From the NCBI GenBank assembly GCA_963277665.1, contig OY728133.1:390179962-390243961 (forward strand): a stretch of DNA of 64,000 nt, written 5' to 3'. Source of the stretch: Viscum album. Its lineage: Eukaryota > Streptophyta > Magnoliopsida > Santalales > Viscaceae. Positions 24,580-37,990 of this stretch are shown here, one piece after another. Position 1 is the first letter of the stretch. Every line of letters starts with the position of its first letter. Below the pieces are notes generated by a model, which searched no databases, was not told where the DNA came from, and was given only the letters and a program-made list of their open reading frames with translations. The position numbers were made by a program, and so were the translations under genes.

Positions 24580-27331
24580 CTTTAATTCTGTGTTCTTAGT
24601 TTCAACCTTTGAGTATGGGTAATTTAAAATTATTACCTTGGTTGTGAATGTGGATGTATCCCACAGGTCATAGTTGACATTTTTCTATACCGTGAGCTTA
24701 GAGGTTAGGTTGTTAAGCCTAGTTCCCTTTCTAGCATAACCTTGATGTTTGATCCACCCTTTATTTTTCAACATGGTGCTAGTCCAATGTGCATTGTGTC
24801 CTTGTAGATAAAATAATTTCTCAATGTTTTTGATAAGTTTCAAATGTGAGGTGTCATTTGGGTGTCGTTTGTCCCATGTATGACTCTTAGTTTACTAAAC
24901 GAAACCAGGATTGCAAAGTGTTATATGTTATTTTATCTTTGTTGGAAACATGATCAACATGTAATTATCTAGTTTATAGGGTTTTACATACCTTGGGAAC
25001 GGTCGGACACATAGTTGATTGAGTGACCCTTATTTTTCAATGATGGATGATGTGATGACTCATCATCTAGGTTAACAGTTGTATGGGGAAATATGACTTG
25101 AGGAAATATAGTGTCTCTGGACTTGTTAAATTAAAAAATATAGTAGATCATGTTATGTTATTTTTCTATTGTAATATCACATTATTTTACATGTGTTAAA
25201 ATTGGATATGAAATTTTACAGTGAACCATATTATTTTGATGTTAATAGTATGATCCTTGAACTATTATTCTATGATCACAAGTCATCTCAGGAGTAGAGT
25301 TATCTGGGCCTTAAAATTGATTTGACTCATCCCAATGCTTGGGATGATGTTGTAAAAGTATCAGGTGTTAAACCCATTGATCGGGATTAGTTCGGATTCT
25401 ATTCCAGATGTTAATGGCATGTTTGATCATGGATCGAGAGAGTGTCACACGTGAAGTGAATGTAATTCTGATCTACCTCACTTTTAAGTGTATGGTTTTT
25501 CTTTTCTCTTTGTTCAAAACTTTTTATAAGTGTGTTTACCACATACATTACCCATTTTCTGTGGTGGATGGACTGTGTGTTATGGGATGAAATTTCATTC
25601 ACATAAAATTAGTACTTGGACACTCCTAATGTTTGGATCACAAAATCAGTTGTAAAGAGTGTTTCCCTCTATATAGAGGGAACACAGACATAAAGAGCCA
25701 TTGAAAAAATTTCAAACTAGATTTTGGAAGACATTTAGTCTAGTGGGATTGAGTTTTCTAGACTTAGAGATGATGCTGGATATAAAATTTAGTTTCTAGT
25801 TGAGTTTAATTCTGAATGCTATATTCAGACTCATGATGAATAAGTGATCTTGGAGTTTGACTGGTCAATAACACATTTGTGCTTGTAGGGAAGTACAAAT
25901 GTTAGGTGGTAAGTGGAGTAACAAACCATTGATGAATGTAGAGAGTCAAAATTATACCTCGGTGAATATTATAGAATGATCATACATACCTATAATTATA
26001 TAATTTGTGATCAAGGGTTTAAATTTATCATCAACTATTATTGTAGATACCTTTTAAATAAATTAGTTGGATTAATTTTATTGACATAGTGGTTATTAAA
26101 TCTAGATGGTGGGTTGAGGCCGCCAATTGTCTGTAACATTCTGCATGATGATCACTTTTTAGGGAATGACCCTTAAGACAGTACTATATGAGGTATGATC
26201 ATGGTATTAGGTTGTGAAGAGGTTGTTGACCCATAGTTAGACTTAGTCAGACATCATTAGTAGACATGGTTTTAGGGGTTGTTTCAAAGAAAATACCACC
26301 TGTTTTGATGGGTTGTGGATTGGGAGATCTAAAAATAATTATTGATGGTGATCCATGATAATTTATTTGTGTACTCTTGGTTCATATAAAATCATTCCCC
26401 CTATCTTGAAAATATTATGAGTACACTAGTATAGCATCGGGTATACACTAAGGTAATCAAATGACCTTTTGGTTTGATCGATGACCCTCATGTGATAAGG
26501 GCCATGGTATCCTGAGATCAGTCACTAGACAATCTCTTTATCTCCTTAATGCCATTGTATTATAAAATCAAGGATGTCTTGGAAAGGATATGTCCTCAGA
26601 AGTTGTTTATGGACTTTATTGATCTTGGTTGAAACAACTTCAATGCACCTTAGAATAAAGGTGTTGAAATTGGGTTTTTCAATGCATTGATAGTTAAAGA
26701 TGATTGTTTTTTTGAATGTTCATCCATAGGTGGTTAAAATTTAGTTTTCATGGTTAGTTAAAAGTGACTGGTGAGGAAAAATATTAAATAAATTGTCAAA
26801 TAAGATTAGTATAGTGCAAGAGTTAGTCAAGGCCTTTAAAGGAACATATGGCATGACCAGTTAAACTTGATAGATTGAATTATGACAATTTTAGGATAAA
26901 CAAGGTCCAATATCAGATCCCTCATGTGAATATAGATTTTTTGGTATTATTATCATTCAAAGAGAATTGTTAATACATTAGGTTCCTCTTTCAATATTCC
27001 ATCTGATGAAGGGAGTATAATGGCTCAAAATTTGATGTGGAAAGCTTGAGACAATGGAAGGGAGTTATATAGGATGGATGATAAAATAGGTGACTACATG
27101 ATCATTTATCAGGTTATATGAGCTTGGATAAGTTTCATATTGATGTTTTAGTTTTTTATTTGATCATTGGATTGATTTTTAGTGGTTTAAGTATAGTGTG
27201 TTTAAATTAGTGCATGTAGGTGCATATACTGTAGTAAATGAAATGAAACCATTTGAGTGGGAAATCTAAAGCCATGTAGGTTCGGTGAAGTTTTAATTAT
27301 TCCATAATTATTCTTGAGGATTAGAACTTAT

Positions 27332-27340
27332 AGGGGGTAT
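27332..27340 (+). other. Probable polypurine tract of element B
   Basis: AGGGGGTAT lies directly before TGTAACC, the start of the right LTR at 27341. The G-run stands out in AT-rich sequence and is where the plus-strand primer should be. Confidence 0.55.
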
Positions 27341-30032
27341 TGTAACCTCTTGTGATTTTACTTGGTTGAAAATTTTAAGAGAATTATAGTTTTCTTTTGG
27401 TGGATGGGCCAAATCTTATACTGAGCTTCAGAATGAAAATATAATCATGGGATCACTTCAATGTGATATCATTAGATGGGGATTAACTCCGGAGATGTGA
27501 ATAGGGTTCCTGGTTGTGTTTCTAGATCAGTATACTCTGAAAAACTAGTTTTTGGAAAGCTAAAGTAAGGCTCACATTTTTTACATAGATAGTGTAGACC
27601 ATTCAACCCAACTGTGTGGTCCTGTAAGGGGTGTCACACTATTTTTCAAACCATGCACCTGAGGCCACTTAACTGTGTGATTTTCATGAAAAAAACTATA
27701 GAGGGGATGAAATAAATTGTGCAATATTTTTTATACTATTCTCATAGAAATATGAGTGGTTTTCCCTTTAGACAGTAGAACTACATGGTTTTTATAAGAT
27801 TATCCAAACATGTGGCTAGTTAAAAAGAGAAAATTACCATTTCACCCCTCTAGTCATTAATGGGTTTTTACCACATTTTCACCCCCATATCACAAACGCG
27901 TGATCTCTACTCTTACTACCCCTTCCATGGTGAGTATTCACCATTCTTAGTTTTATTTAATCATCAACCGATGAATTGGAAGCATTTTGGTATTTCTAAG
28001 TCTCCTCTTTCTTCCTTTTTTAATTTATATCTCCATATTAAATTTTATTATCATGTGTGCTCTGTTCACCTATTTTCAAGTAATTTTTTTGATCATTAAA
28101 TTTCTCTTGAATTGTGTTGAATCAAAGCGTGAGATTATATTAGTGAAACGTTATTGGTATAAGGTAGGTGGTATATATACTTTTCCATTAATGTAGTGTC
28201 ATTTATAAAACTCATCATTATGAAACATGAAAAACTTTCCATGAGTTGGCCATTAAAATGTAAAATTATTTAAATGAAATTCTTGGATCATAACCAACAT
28301 GTTCCTTAGACCCTTTACATGGTTGTAGGTCGATGAAATCAAACCAAACCACCACATTAGGTGTTTTTGATTAAATTCTTTTTGTATAGTACATGACTAG
28401 TGATTAAACCACCACTTTGGTGTGTTCTTTAAATTCCTTAACATGTTTACAAATACCTTAGTGAATTAAAATATTTTAGATAAACCTATTAGTCATTGAT
28501 AATATTCATTATACTGTAATAAGTTTAATGAAATGTGTCTTGATTAATTATAGTATGTAATGGGTTTTTATCAGGAAATTCATGTATTTTATAAATGAAT
28601 GGTTTAGTTTCATAGTTTATTTTATTATATTATAAATTATTTTACTTTTCCATGAATTATATTTTTTCATGAATGAAATCTCATGGGCTATTTTATTTAT
28701 TAAATGTTAAATTTTAACACCTTAAATTATTATTCCTTGAGGGAACATTGGATTGACGGGTATGAATTTCTTATATTGGGCTTATAGTTTAGATGAATTA
28801 TATTAATCCTGGATAAAACCTTGGATTTCCATGTAGAAATTCTATTGATGGGCTCATATGTTAAATGATTTACACTATGAATTGAGTGATATGGGGTTCC
28901 TCATTATATAATTCGTTGTTTATTGGATCATAGGGAATGTGGAATTACCTCATATATGATTATTATTTAAATGACTCAGCTAAGGATGTTATAAAAGAAG
29001 TTTCACACCCCCTTGGTCTAGGATTTTGGATATGGTGTTTCACATTTATTTGGGTGGCTGGATATGATACTTTATGCACCATGAGGAGGATGTTTGACAT
29101 GAAGTTTCATATAAGTATTTAGGATGGTAAACCATAGTTCTAAGTTTTCCCTATCCAGATGATTTGGATTGTACCTATATTTACATTATGATACCCTTAT
29201 GATATTATTATGATTATGCCTGAATTCTTGAGTTAGACCTCGGGTCCTGGATAGTACTACATATCTATATATATTACATTATATGTTCTCTCATATATAG
29301 TACATATATATATATACATAAATACCTATATATATACCTATACACATGGTGACACATATTTAGTGATGTTCTATCTTAGGCCAAAGAAGGCTTGTTTGGA
29401 TAGGTGTCCATGAGTAACCTGGGCTAGATTCGATTATATTCATTTTTTCACTACATTAGTTATTATACCTACACACTACCTTAATTTATATTCATATATT
29501 GGATTTCATTAGAAACTGTTGGTGTTGGACTAATAATTTTATCCCATACCCTATTTGGGATACAATTCAGTACTCGAACAGACCTTATGATTCCAGGTTA
29601 AGGACCATAGATTATGCTATGTGTTGTCACTCATATACATGGGAGAATAGGATCACAGAACTAAGCCAGTGCTTAAGATTATCATGGATATATCATTGGT
29701 TATTTTGTTTTAATTATTATTAACTATAATGTATTACATTTTGTATGTCTAGTCCTACATAATTTATCATGTCCATGCATGGTTCTTATAAACTTTTTAT
29801 TGGTGGTTAGTTATTATTATCTTCCATTACCATATTGTTCATGTACTTCCTTTTGTATTTATTTATTGTTCATATAAGTTTGTACTAATAAAAATGGTAT
29901 AGTATCCCCATTATACCATCATTAGAAGCTATATTCTATTTAGTAAACTCTATAATATATGGAGTCATACTATAGGCCTAGTGACCGACAATCTCAGGGC
30001 AACATTTTATTGGATTCTGGTCAGGGATGATA
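27341..30032 (+). repeat. Element B right (3') LTR, uninterrupted
   Basis: Starts TGTAACCTC and ends CAGGGATGATA. It aligns, in two pieces, to 8825-9413 and 20928-23084. It is the uninterrupted reference that shows where element C landed in the left copy. Open frames inside it are not conserved in the other copy. Confidence 0.82.
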
Positions 30033-31303
30033 AATTTTTTTATTATCTTCTTATCATATATACCATACATATTATATATATATCTGAGTGTGTGTGTGTG
30101 TTTGTTTTTGTGTTATATTTTCATAAATACCTATTTTAATTTACTCTTATTTTTTAGGGAAAGTAAATTTTTAGGTTCTCTTTAATGTTTTCTCTTTTAA
30201 GTAAACCCAATTTTTAAGGGAAATCCCTTTGTCTACAATATTGGAAACTATCACACCAATAAAGTTTTTTCACCTTGATTATTCTTCTAAAAACCTTAAT
30301 TAGTTCATAAAAAATGTTTTTATTTAAATCATTTTTTATTAAAAATGATATTATTTTTCATTCTTTAAAAATTTCCTTTACTTATTTCATAGAGTTTCTA
30401 TTAAGTGGTTCACTTTCTTTCATTCTTCACCTAGTATTTCTCATAAATATTATATATTGGAACTACTTGTCCAAGAAATAAGTTCATGTTTAAATTATTA
30501 ATGTTAAAAATTATTTAATTCTTTCTTATATAGTAAATATATATGATATTTCCTTCACTTATTTATTAAGAAATTATTTTGAAAACCCACATCCTTATTC
30601 TGGGTTATATCATTCCTTTGAATCATATATGATTTATTTTTACATTTTTTTGAACACATATTCTCATACATATAATGATGTAATATAACCAAAATTATGA
30701 TGTTTGGATCTGTTATATCCCTTCAATGCATTGGGTAATGTTAATGTCTCATGATATGGCATATATGGTCCATAGGCGGTTAGCCAAAGTACACTATGTA
30801 TGGGGCATGGGTGGTTAGCCTAATCACACTATATTATGATGGAGGATAGCTTATTTTATGTGTTATTAAAAGTTATCCTTTAAGTATTCTTATTATTTCA
30901 TGCTTTATGAAGTTTCCACATGATTATGATTCCATGATATTATGCTTTTATTTCATTGTACCATGTCTTCATGTTTTTATCATTCTTTTTATGATATCAT
31001 TATTATGCCTCTTAAACATTGTGATAAGATTTATTTCCATATTTATTCCATTAAAGGGATTTTTGGATCACCCTTTTCATTATTTATTTTCCCTATGGTA
31101 TCCTATGTCGTTTAAAGAGTTAGATGGGAGTTAGGGTAGTTTTGTGTTTTTTAAATAAAGTGGATATTTTTACATTTAAGATGTTGTATTTTTGTAAAAC
31201 AATAATCAAATTACACCATAACTATTTATAATCAATGTGTTTTTATTGTAAAATAATGTTATTAATAATTAGATATTCTGGGTTTAAGTTCAGGATCACT
31301 ATA
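30033..31303 (+). repeat. Element A left LTR, second part
   Basis: It resumes the LTR of A after element B and aligns with about 35775-36360 and then 56567-57205. Shared blocks: GGGAAAGTAAATTTTTAGGTT, AAACCCAATTTTTAAGGGAA, TTTGTCTACAAT, CATTGGGTAATGTTAATGT, TTTATGATATCATTATTATGCCT and a final ACTATA. The left part includes a TG microsatellite (30085-30102). The primer-binding-site relic follows at 31306. Confidence 0.75.
30085..30102. repeat. (TG)n microsatellite
   Basis: A GTGTGTGTGTGTG run just after the point where element A sequence resumes. It is absent at the matching place near 35830, so it expanded after the two LTRs diverged. Confidence 0.75.
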
Positions 31304-32739
31304 GTTGATATCCAATGAATGTTTATTTATTTTTGGAGATTAGGATGACAAAACATTAGTGAAAACCCGAAAGAGAAGTCTAATGGATAATCTTATGTGT
31401 ATGCGAACACCCAAAATTATTTCATAAAGTGGAGAATATGTGGTTTTATTTTAAATATATACCTATATCGATACTAAAGGTGGACATAGTTTTTACTTAG
31501 ATTCATCTAGGGGTAATAACCCTAAAAAGAGTTTGTTGTGTATATTTTAGCCATCATTCTAGAAAATGGTGAATGAAATATAGAACTTTGTGAATGAATT
31601 ATTTTCTAGATACTTTTAGGGACTTGGTTGAGATGTATTTTATAACCAAATATAAAGTTACCTCACTTGAAAGAAGAGAGTTATAGTATCATGAACACAT
31701 AAAATTATTGAAATGAAAGTATCATAGGTTGAAATAAAGGTGTAATTTGAGAATTAATATTTTGATTGAGATTTAATATTCATATAATCATTTAATTTGG
31801 ATATATTGATAGCCATTTTGGGTTTTAGAATTTTATTGAAACAATATCAAGGAAATGATCATAATAAAGGTATGTATCTAAAAAGTACTATTTATTATAT
31901 GTAAATAAAAAATCATAATTAAATGGTTTGGAATCATGGAATAAGAATGTTATAATAGAAAGGGAGATTATCTTAGTCCCACTTAAGATAGTGAGGTTTA
32001 TTCCATAATCGAAATTAATTTTTTATAGTTATAATTATTTTCATTACTGAGTGATATTTATCGATGGTATTTTGGTTATTGTAAGGTTTTGGTGAAACTT
32101 CTAGGGATTTTTCTTTATTAGTTTAAATATAATGGTTTTGAAACTTATATTAAATGGAATCGATAACCTTGAGATGTTTTTCTTATAATAAGGATATATT
32201 ATTGGGAATAACTATTAAATAATATATGATAGAGATATGGATATGTCTTATGTTTTAAAGGTTGGTTTATTCTGATAAAATTCAGTTAGACATTTCTTTT
32301 AATCATGGAATTGATTAATGACTTCATGAAAAAAAAATTCCATGATATTTTTTGTGAAATGTATCTCAATTTTTGGGATAGTGATATATATAGAATTATT
32401 TATGAATTTATAAAGTATTTATTGAAGATAAGAGTTTATTTTTTTAGGAATATATGATTTCATTATGATTTAATTTCATAGAGTTTCAAATGGTTTTGTT
32501 AAAGGTATGCTATTGGGAATATAAGATTAATTAATAAACATAATTGAGTATTAGATTTTATTAGGATTTATATTGTTTGAAGAAATATATATAGCTTAAT
32601 ATTTATTTAAGAGAGAAAGATGAAGGTTATATTAAGTGTTTCTATCCAGAATATTTATTTTTTGATTAATTCCTCCACCTACATTCATCAGTTATCAAAA
32701 ATTCAAATTTAGAGAATGTGATTTTTATATGGGAATGAA
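31304..32739 (+). other. Element A internal region, non-coding
   Basis: Only 1436 bp separate the two LTRs. No CCHC, protease, RT or integrase signature is seen on either strand and no long frame exists. With 4-kb LTRs this fits a large non-autonomous (LARD-like) element that relied on proteins made elsewhere, or an internal deletion in an older full element. The right end, GGGAATGAA just before 32740, may be what is left of the polypurine tract. Confidence 0.6.
31306..31317 (+). other. Very degraded primer-binding site of element A
   Basis: TGATATCCAATG, two bases after the LTR end ACTATA, keeps TG.TATC of the initiator-Met type but little of the rest. It is called mainly from position; on sequence alone it would not be convincing. 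Confidence 0.4.
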
Positions 32740-35700
32740 TGTAACGACTTGATATTTTAATATATGTTTACCTTTAATTATGTCTAATATGTTTAATGTT
32801 TTTTCCCCACACACAACATCTAACCAAAACAAAACCATGATATGTTTAGACCATTAAAATAGAAGTCATTGAATTAGAAGGTATTAACTAGATTGAAATA
32901 TATATTAAAATATGTAAAAAATGAAACTTTTACAAATTTACTTAATTAATAATTATATTTAACAATATATCTTTTTATACAATCTAATTTTTATTAGAAA
33001 GCTATTTTAATTTTAAATATTTTACATATTAAAATATAATAGTAATTGATTAATTATACATTTATTAGTGCTATATTTGAATTAAGAACAAGGACAACCA
33101 CTATTTTAAAAATTTATTTTCCTATAAAAATATCTGTTCATTATATTTTATGATTTAATTTAAATTTTAAAATATAAAATTATTGAAATTGAATTTCAAA
33201 AAATATTCTTCTTTTCTAATTTGGAATTTCAATATTTTCTTACTTTAATTTTATGTATTTTTTTCTAAAATAAATGAATTTTAAGTAAACAACAAAACAT
33301 AACAACTTTTATAAATACCTTCAATTTTATAAAATTACAGGTTGAAGATTTTTTAATAAAATTAGAATAAAAAATTATATATTATAAATTTACATTAATC
33401 ATTTGAAAATTCTATGTTTGGTTTATAAAATCAATGTATAATATTTTATAAATTTTACAAATATTTTATGAAAAAAATCATCATTTTATTTAATTAAGAT
33501 TGAACCTGGGGAAATTTAGGTTAATGGTTTACATACTTATAAAATAATCTTATTTGATCAATAATAACATTTTTAATACCATTATAAACAATAACATTAA
33601 AATAATTTCCTATAAATAAAATTTATGGTTAAAATACAAGTTTTTAAAAATAGATTTTTACACATACAAAAGTTAAAATTAGATTCCCTACATAAATAAA
33701 ATAATCTGATAAAATAATCTTTAAGTTTGAGATAATAGTTTTAATACTATTTAATGTGAAAAAAAAATACTTTTTAGGAATAAAATTTCAATTATTAGGA
33801 TTAATTCTAATTACAGTGATAATGCTGAAAAAATTATTTTAACATTATTATTTTATTATTATCATTGAATTTATATATAAGAAATTAAAATAAAATCAAT
33901 AAAAATATAATATTTTATGTTATATAAACACATAAATAAATATATTAATATTAATTTAAATTGTAAAAATAAATAAATAAGATTAAGAATCCACAATTGT
34001 CATAATGCCATTATTCTACTAAAACAGTTTTAATACACATTAACTAATTTAATTTAGATGTTTTTTTTGTAATATTTATCAATTGAATTAGATTAAATAG
34101 ATGTTAAATTTTATTCTATCACCCACAGATTTTCATATATGGGTTATGATATATTTTCTAATAAAACAAAGAATCACTTAGTGAAAAACTATTCACACTG
34201 TTTAAAAGTAAAAGAATAAAATGTAAAAACATAATGGTAACAACCCTGTAAAATATTTAAAAAATATGTGGAAAGAATTATTTGACTATTTATTGATTTA
34301 AATAAACCACCAAATCCATTATTTATAATTTTTTGAGCCATTGAACATGGAACAGTGTCATAGAATTAATAAAATATAAAGGCAGTTTCAAAAAATGTCA
34401 TTTTCCTCGGATAAAACATGGCCATTTAAAAAATTTCCTACATACACATCCCATTAAAAAATTTCATTAAACTCTGCCAAAATATATTCTTATATATTTT
34501 ACCCATATATTCCTAAACCCCATTTCAGACTATGTTATCCTAAGGCCTTCAATTCCATGTATTTTTCCGAGGAAGGATCAAGTATCCAATGTAAGTATTA
34601 CCTTCTTTATAGATTTTTCTACTTAATATTACCATTCAAAATATATTATATACATAAAAAATTGATGAAGAACGTATCATTTTTATACTTTTATTTTATT
34701 ATATTAATTTAATAATCACTATTTATTTTTCTTTATTTGAAAATAAAAACAAAAGCGTTATTAGTTTGTTATGTGGTCTACCTCCTCTAAAAGGGAAATC
34801 TTCCATTATTCATCAGCATAATTCATGGATTATAAAAATGATATAATAGATGGATAAATATGATATTTTTTATATATAAATATATATGTTTATGAAACTT
34901 CAAATTATCATATTCTTTATTTTCTTATCATTTATTGAGAAATGGAAACATTAATCATGTGTATATGCGAACTATCACCTCTGCGATCAATGTGTTTCAT
35001 TTTTCATCGCCAACCAAAAATTTTTGATTTAAAAACATCATATACATAAATTTTTTAAATAAATTTTGTAATATTATGGATATTGTGAAAAAAAAATTCA
35101 ACACTTCTGACCATGGTCAACATATGTATGGAATTACATAAACATTGACCAAACAACCTCAAGTAACCGATGCAAGTGAACATTATATTAAGAATAAGTT
35201 ACAAAAGATAGTATATATAACCTAAAAAAATTAAAAAATATATTCATATGGATATTATATATATATATATAATGATCTAAATTTATTTATTCAAGATGTT
35301 AAGTTCAAGTGCGTAGTACTTTCGGACACAATAGGTTTTTTCATCTCAATTTTATTTCATTAAGAGATGTTTTAAATTGATGCACCAATTTCTTATTTAT
35401 ATAGTATATGTATTTAAAAATAATATAATTTAGTGTAATATATGGATTAATTCATTTAATTTATATTACTATATAATTTGGAATCTTCCAATGACTTTTT
35501 ATTCACAAATTACTAATGTTGTAAGGGTTTCAACCCAAAATTTCCTTCTTCGAGGCACATTTTATTTTATAAACCTATTTTCATTTCTAAGGTTCATCTA
35601 CATTCAATTTTATTTGTGATAGCATGAATTATATTTATTCATGTTATGTGAATATCAACATCAATATATCTCTCTTCAAGTGGTCTTTATTTGAATTTTT

Positions 35701-36360
35701 CTTAAGAAGTAAGGGATCCTCCTAACCACCACTGTTACCTTTTGGCTATATAGTCTTTTTATTCTTCCCCACTTTCATTTATCTTATTATCAAATTTATC
35801 ATCCATATTCGATATATATATTGTTTTTCATATATAAGTGGTTTAATTTACCATTTTTTATCTAGGTAAAGTATATTTTTAGGTTTCCTTCAAATTTTTC
35901 TCTATTAAGTGAACCCAATTTTAAAGGGAACTTACCTTTGTCTACAATCATGTCATGAATAACCCCCATAAAATATTTTTACCTTGAATATTTTAAAAAA
36001 AATTTATTTATGGGAACATTTTTTTCAATTATGGTTTTATGTAAAATTATATACACTTTCCTTCTTTAAAAATATCATTCCATTATTTCTTAAAGCTTCA
36101 CCTAAGTGGTTCACTTTCATCCTTTCTTCATTATGTCATTCTCAGGAATTTTATACATTGGAAATCTAGTTATAAGTCCTAAAATATTTTTTTAATTTTA
36201 TATGTTCAAAATTATTTATTAATTTTTTTATTGGAAATCTATATGATATATCCTTCAGTTATGTCTTAAAGAAAGATTGTGGAAACTCACTTATTTATTA
36301 AGGGTCATATCTTGCTTATGATTTATATATGGTTACGTCTTTATTTTATAGAATACATAT
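32740..36360 (+). repeat. Element A right LTR, first part
   Basis: It starts TGTAACGACTTGATAT and aligns with 6009-8824, then without a break with the 30033-30660 block. It therefore shows that 8824 and 30033 were once adjacent. It stops at 36360 (...ATACATAT), where element D begins, and continues after 56561. Joining the ends and removing one CATAT gives a stretch colinear with 30640-30680. Confidence 0.78.
36356..36360. repeat. Target duplication CATAT, left side of element D
   Basis: Five bases directly before the left LTR of D (TGTTGG). The same five are at 56562-56566, directly after the right LTR. A 5-bp duplication is the usual size for Ty3/gypsy integration. Confidence 0.8.
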
Positions 36361-36469
36361 TGTTGGAAAAAATCCTTCTTGGTAGTTCTTTTTTATTTAT
36401 TTTTTATTGAAAAGGGTTGAGTTTTTTTATTAAGGTTCATTGTCAAAGGATATACGAAGAGTGAGAATT

Positions 36470-36745
36470 AATGTCAGAACTGATCTCATGGAGCGTGAAT
36501 ATATGATCTCAAAGAGTTTGATATGTTTTCTCTCATGATCATGAATTTACTATCTCACAATGTACAAAACTTTTGTTCTCATTGATATTGAATGTATTAT
36601 CTCATGGATTTTGAATGTCTAAACAGATCCCATGGATTATGAATATCTGAACTGATCACACAGAGTGTGAATGTGAAAACTGATCATGTGAGGTGATCGT
36701 ATAGAGTGATCATGTGAATCACATAAGTCTGAATGGATCACATGA
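36470..36745. repeat. Degenerate short tandem-like repeats, GATCTCATGGAG type
   Basis: Repeated variants of TGATC(T/A)CATG(G/T)(A/G)G(T)GTGAATG at irregular 20-40 base spacing, such as GATCTCATGGAGCGTGAATAT, GATCACACAGAGTGTGAATGT and GATCATGTGAATCACA. The equivalent part of the right LTR is about 54190-54480. It looks like an old, worn minisatellite inside the LTR. Confidence 0.6.
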
Positions 36746-37609
36746 AATTTTTCTAGAAAATTTTTACATTTCCCACTTGTGATCATGTGAGATAAAGGAG
36801 ATAACATTATCTCATGACGTGATCCATGTGAGTATAAGAGGATCTCATAGAGAGATCATTAGAATCACTTGAATACACTTCATGATTTTTATAGGACCTT
36901 GTAGAGAGATCATATGAAGGTAATGAAGAAAATTAAGTGAGAAATGATAGAGATATCTTTTAGGTATTCAAAATAATAAAACATCATGATTTTCATTAGA
37001 TATAATGATGGTATCTCATTAAGTTATTCAGTAAAATGTCACTGACCCCACAGGATTACCATTTGATCACGTGGTAGGATCATGTAAAGCATTCATGATT
37101 ATGATTTTATCTTGAGATGAGATCATGTGAAGAATGCATGATTGTAAATTAAACATGATATGAGATCTTTTGAGATACCTAAATACAGTTTACTTTATCA
37201 GGTTCATCACTTGTAAGATGAGGCAGGTGATTATGCGAAGTAATCACATAAAGTATGTAATTTTTATTTCTTAGGTGGTCGAACAGATAGCTTTTTATAA
37301 TTTTTAGAGTTAATGTGGTGGAATTTTTCATATAAAAAACCTACTAACCCATCCTTAAGAGTTGAATAATTTTTACACAAATGATTTATCTTAATCAAAT
37401 TCCATAGAAGGGGTATCACATAAGGCCAAGTAGTGTTCACGATCAATAATGCATAAGTGTTTTTCATTAGTATAATAAAGACTTACATTAGATTCATTTG
37501 ATACAAGTAGTTTTAACAATGTCTTTTAAATGGTTGTCATGATGGTATCATGTGAAGAGAAGTGTGTGTAGGATGTTTTCACACATAGATAGGCCTATTG
37601 ATATCATAT

Positions 37610-37990
37610 AATCTATGTGGCCGGAACAAGGGCACACGAACCCAATGATTTTAATAAGGTATTTTAATTCAAATGAACTATAAAAGTTCTTAGGATCCAC
37701 AATATCTGAATACTGTCTTTTGATTTATATGAACTAAACAAGCACTCATGATCCACACTATCTGAACAAGGTCTCACTATCAACATGATCTAACCAAGGT
37801 CTTGAATTCTTCAAGAACTAAGAAAGGTCTTATGAAGGATTATAATATAAGGGACTCACAAATTTGGCATGCAATCTATGTGATTCAAATGGTGTCTCAT
37901 GGAGGGTTCTCAAAAATCAGACTTGTTCTAGAGCATCACAAAGGGGCCTCGCTCCATAATATCATGCAAGGGGTTACATGTTAGGATTTC
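37610..37990. repeat. Degenerate short repeats, GATCCACA-CTGAACAAGGTCT type
   Basis: Several variants of ATGATCCACA(C/A)TATCTGAA(C)AAGGTCT follow one another, with matching copies near 55340-55640 in the right LTR. This is a second repeat type within the same LTR. Confidence 0.6.

Larger units (their letters stand above)
23085..27340 (+). other. Element B internal region, no readable gag or pol
   Basis: 4.26 kb between the LTRs of B. I looked for gypsy and copia landmarks (CCHC knuckle, DSG protease, FIDD/YVDD, DDE and HPQTDG) on both strands and found none I would defend. Open frames are short. Either the coding part is too decayed to recognise or the element was non-autonomous. Two exact plant-telomere-type units (CCCTAAA twice) lie at 24566-24579. 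A profile search with Ty3/gypsy and Ty1/copia domain models would decide. Confidence 0.5.
8825..30032 (+). mobile_element. Element B: LTR retrotransposon inserted in the left LTR of element A
   Basis: The left LTR is 8825-9413 plus 20928-23084 (2746 bp after removing element C). The right LTR is 27341-30032 (2692 bp). Shared blocks include GGTTGAAAATTT, TAAGGGGT(T/G)TCACA, ATGTTCCTTAGACCCTTTACATGG, GTGTTTCACAT(C/T)TATTTGGGTGG and TTATACCATCATT(G/A)GA. A primer-binding-site relic lies at 23089-23100 and a G-rich polypurine tract just before 27341, so B is on the plus strand. Internal sequence 23085-27340 has no readable gag or pol. No clear target duplication is seen. B is itself split by element C. 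Confidence 0.78.

Noticed and set aside
27860..28196. Two overlapping plus-strand open frames (79 and 69 codons)
   Set aside because: They lie in the right LTR of element B, are hydrophobic low-complexity translations of T-rich DNA, and are not kept in the left LTR.
36470..37990. CRISPR-like array in the repeats of the element D LTR
   Set aside because: Repeat units are diverged, spacing is irregular, there are no cas genes and the context is a plant retrotransposon LTR.
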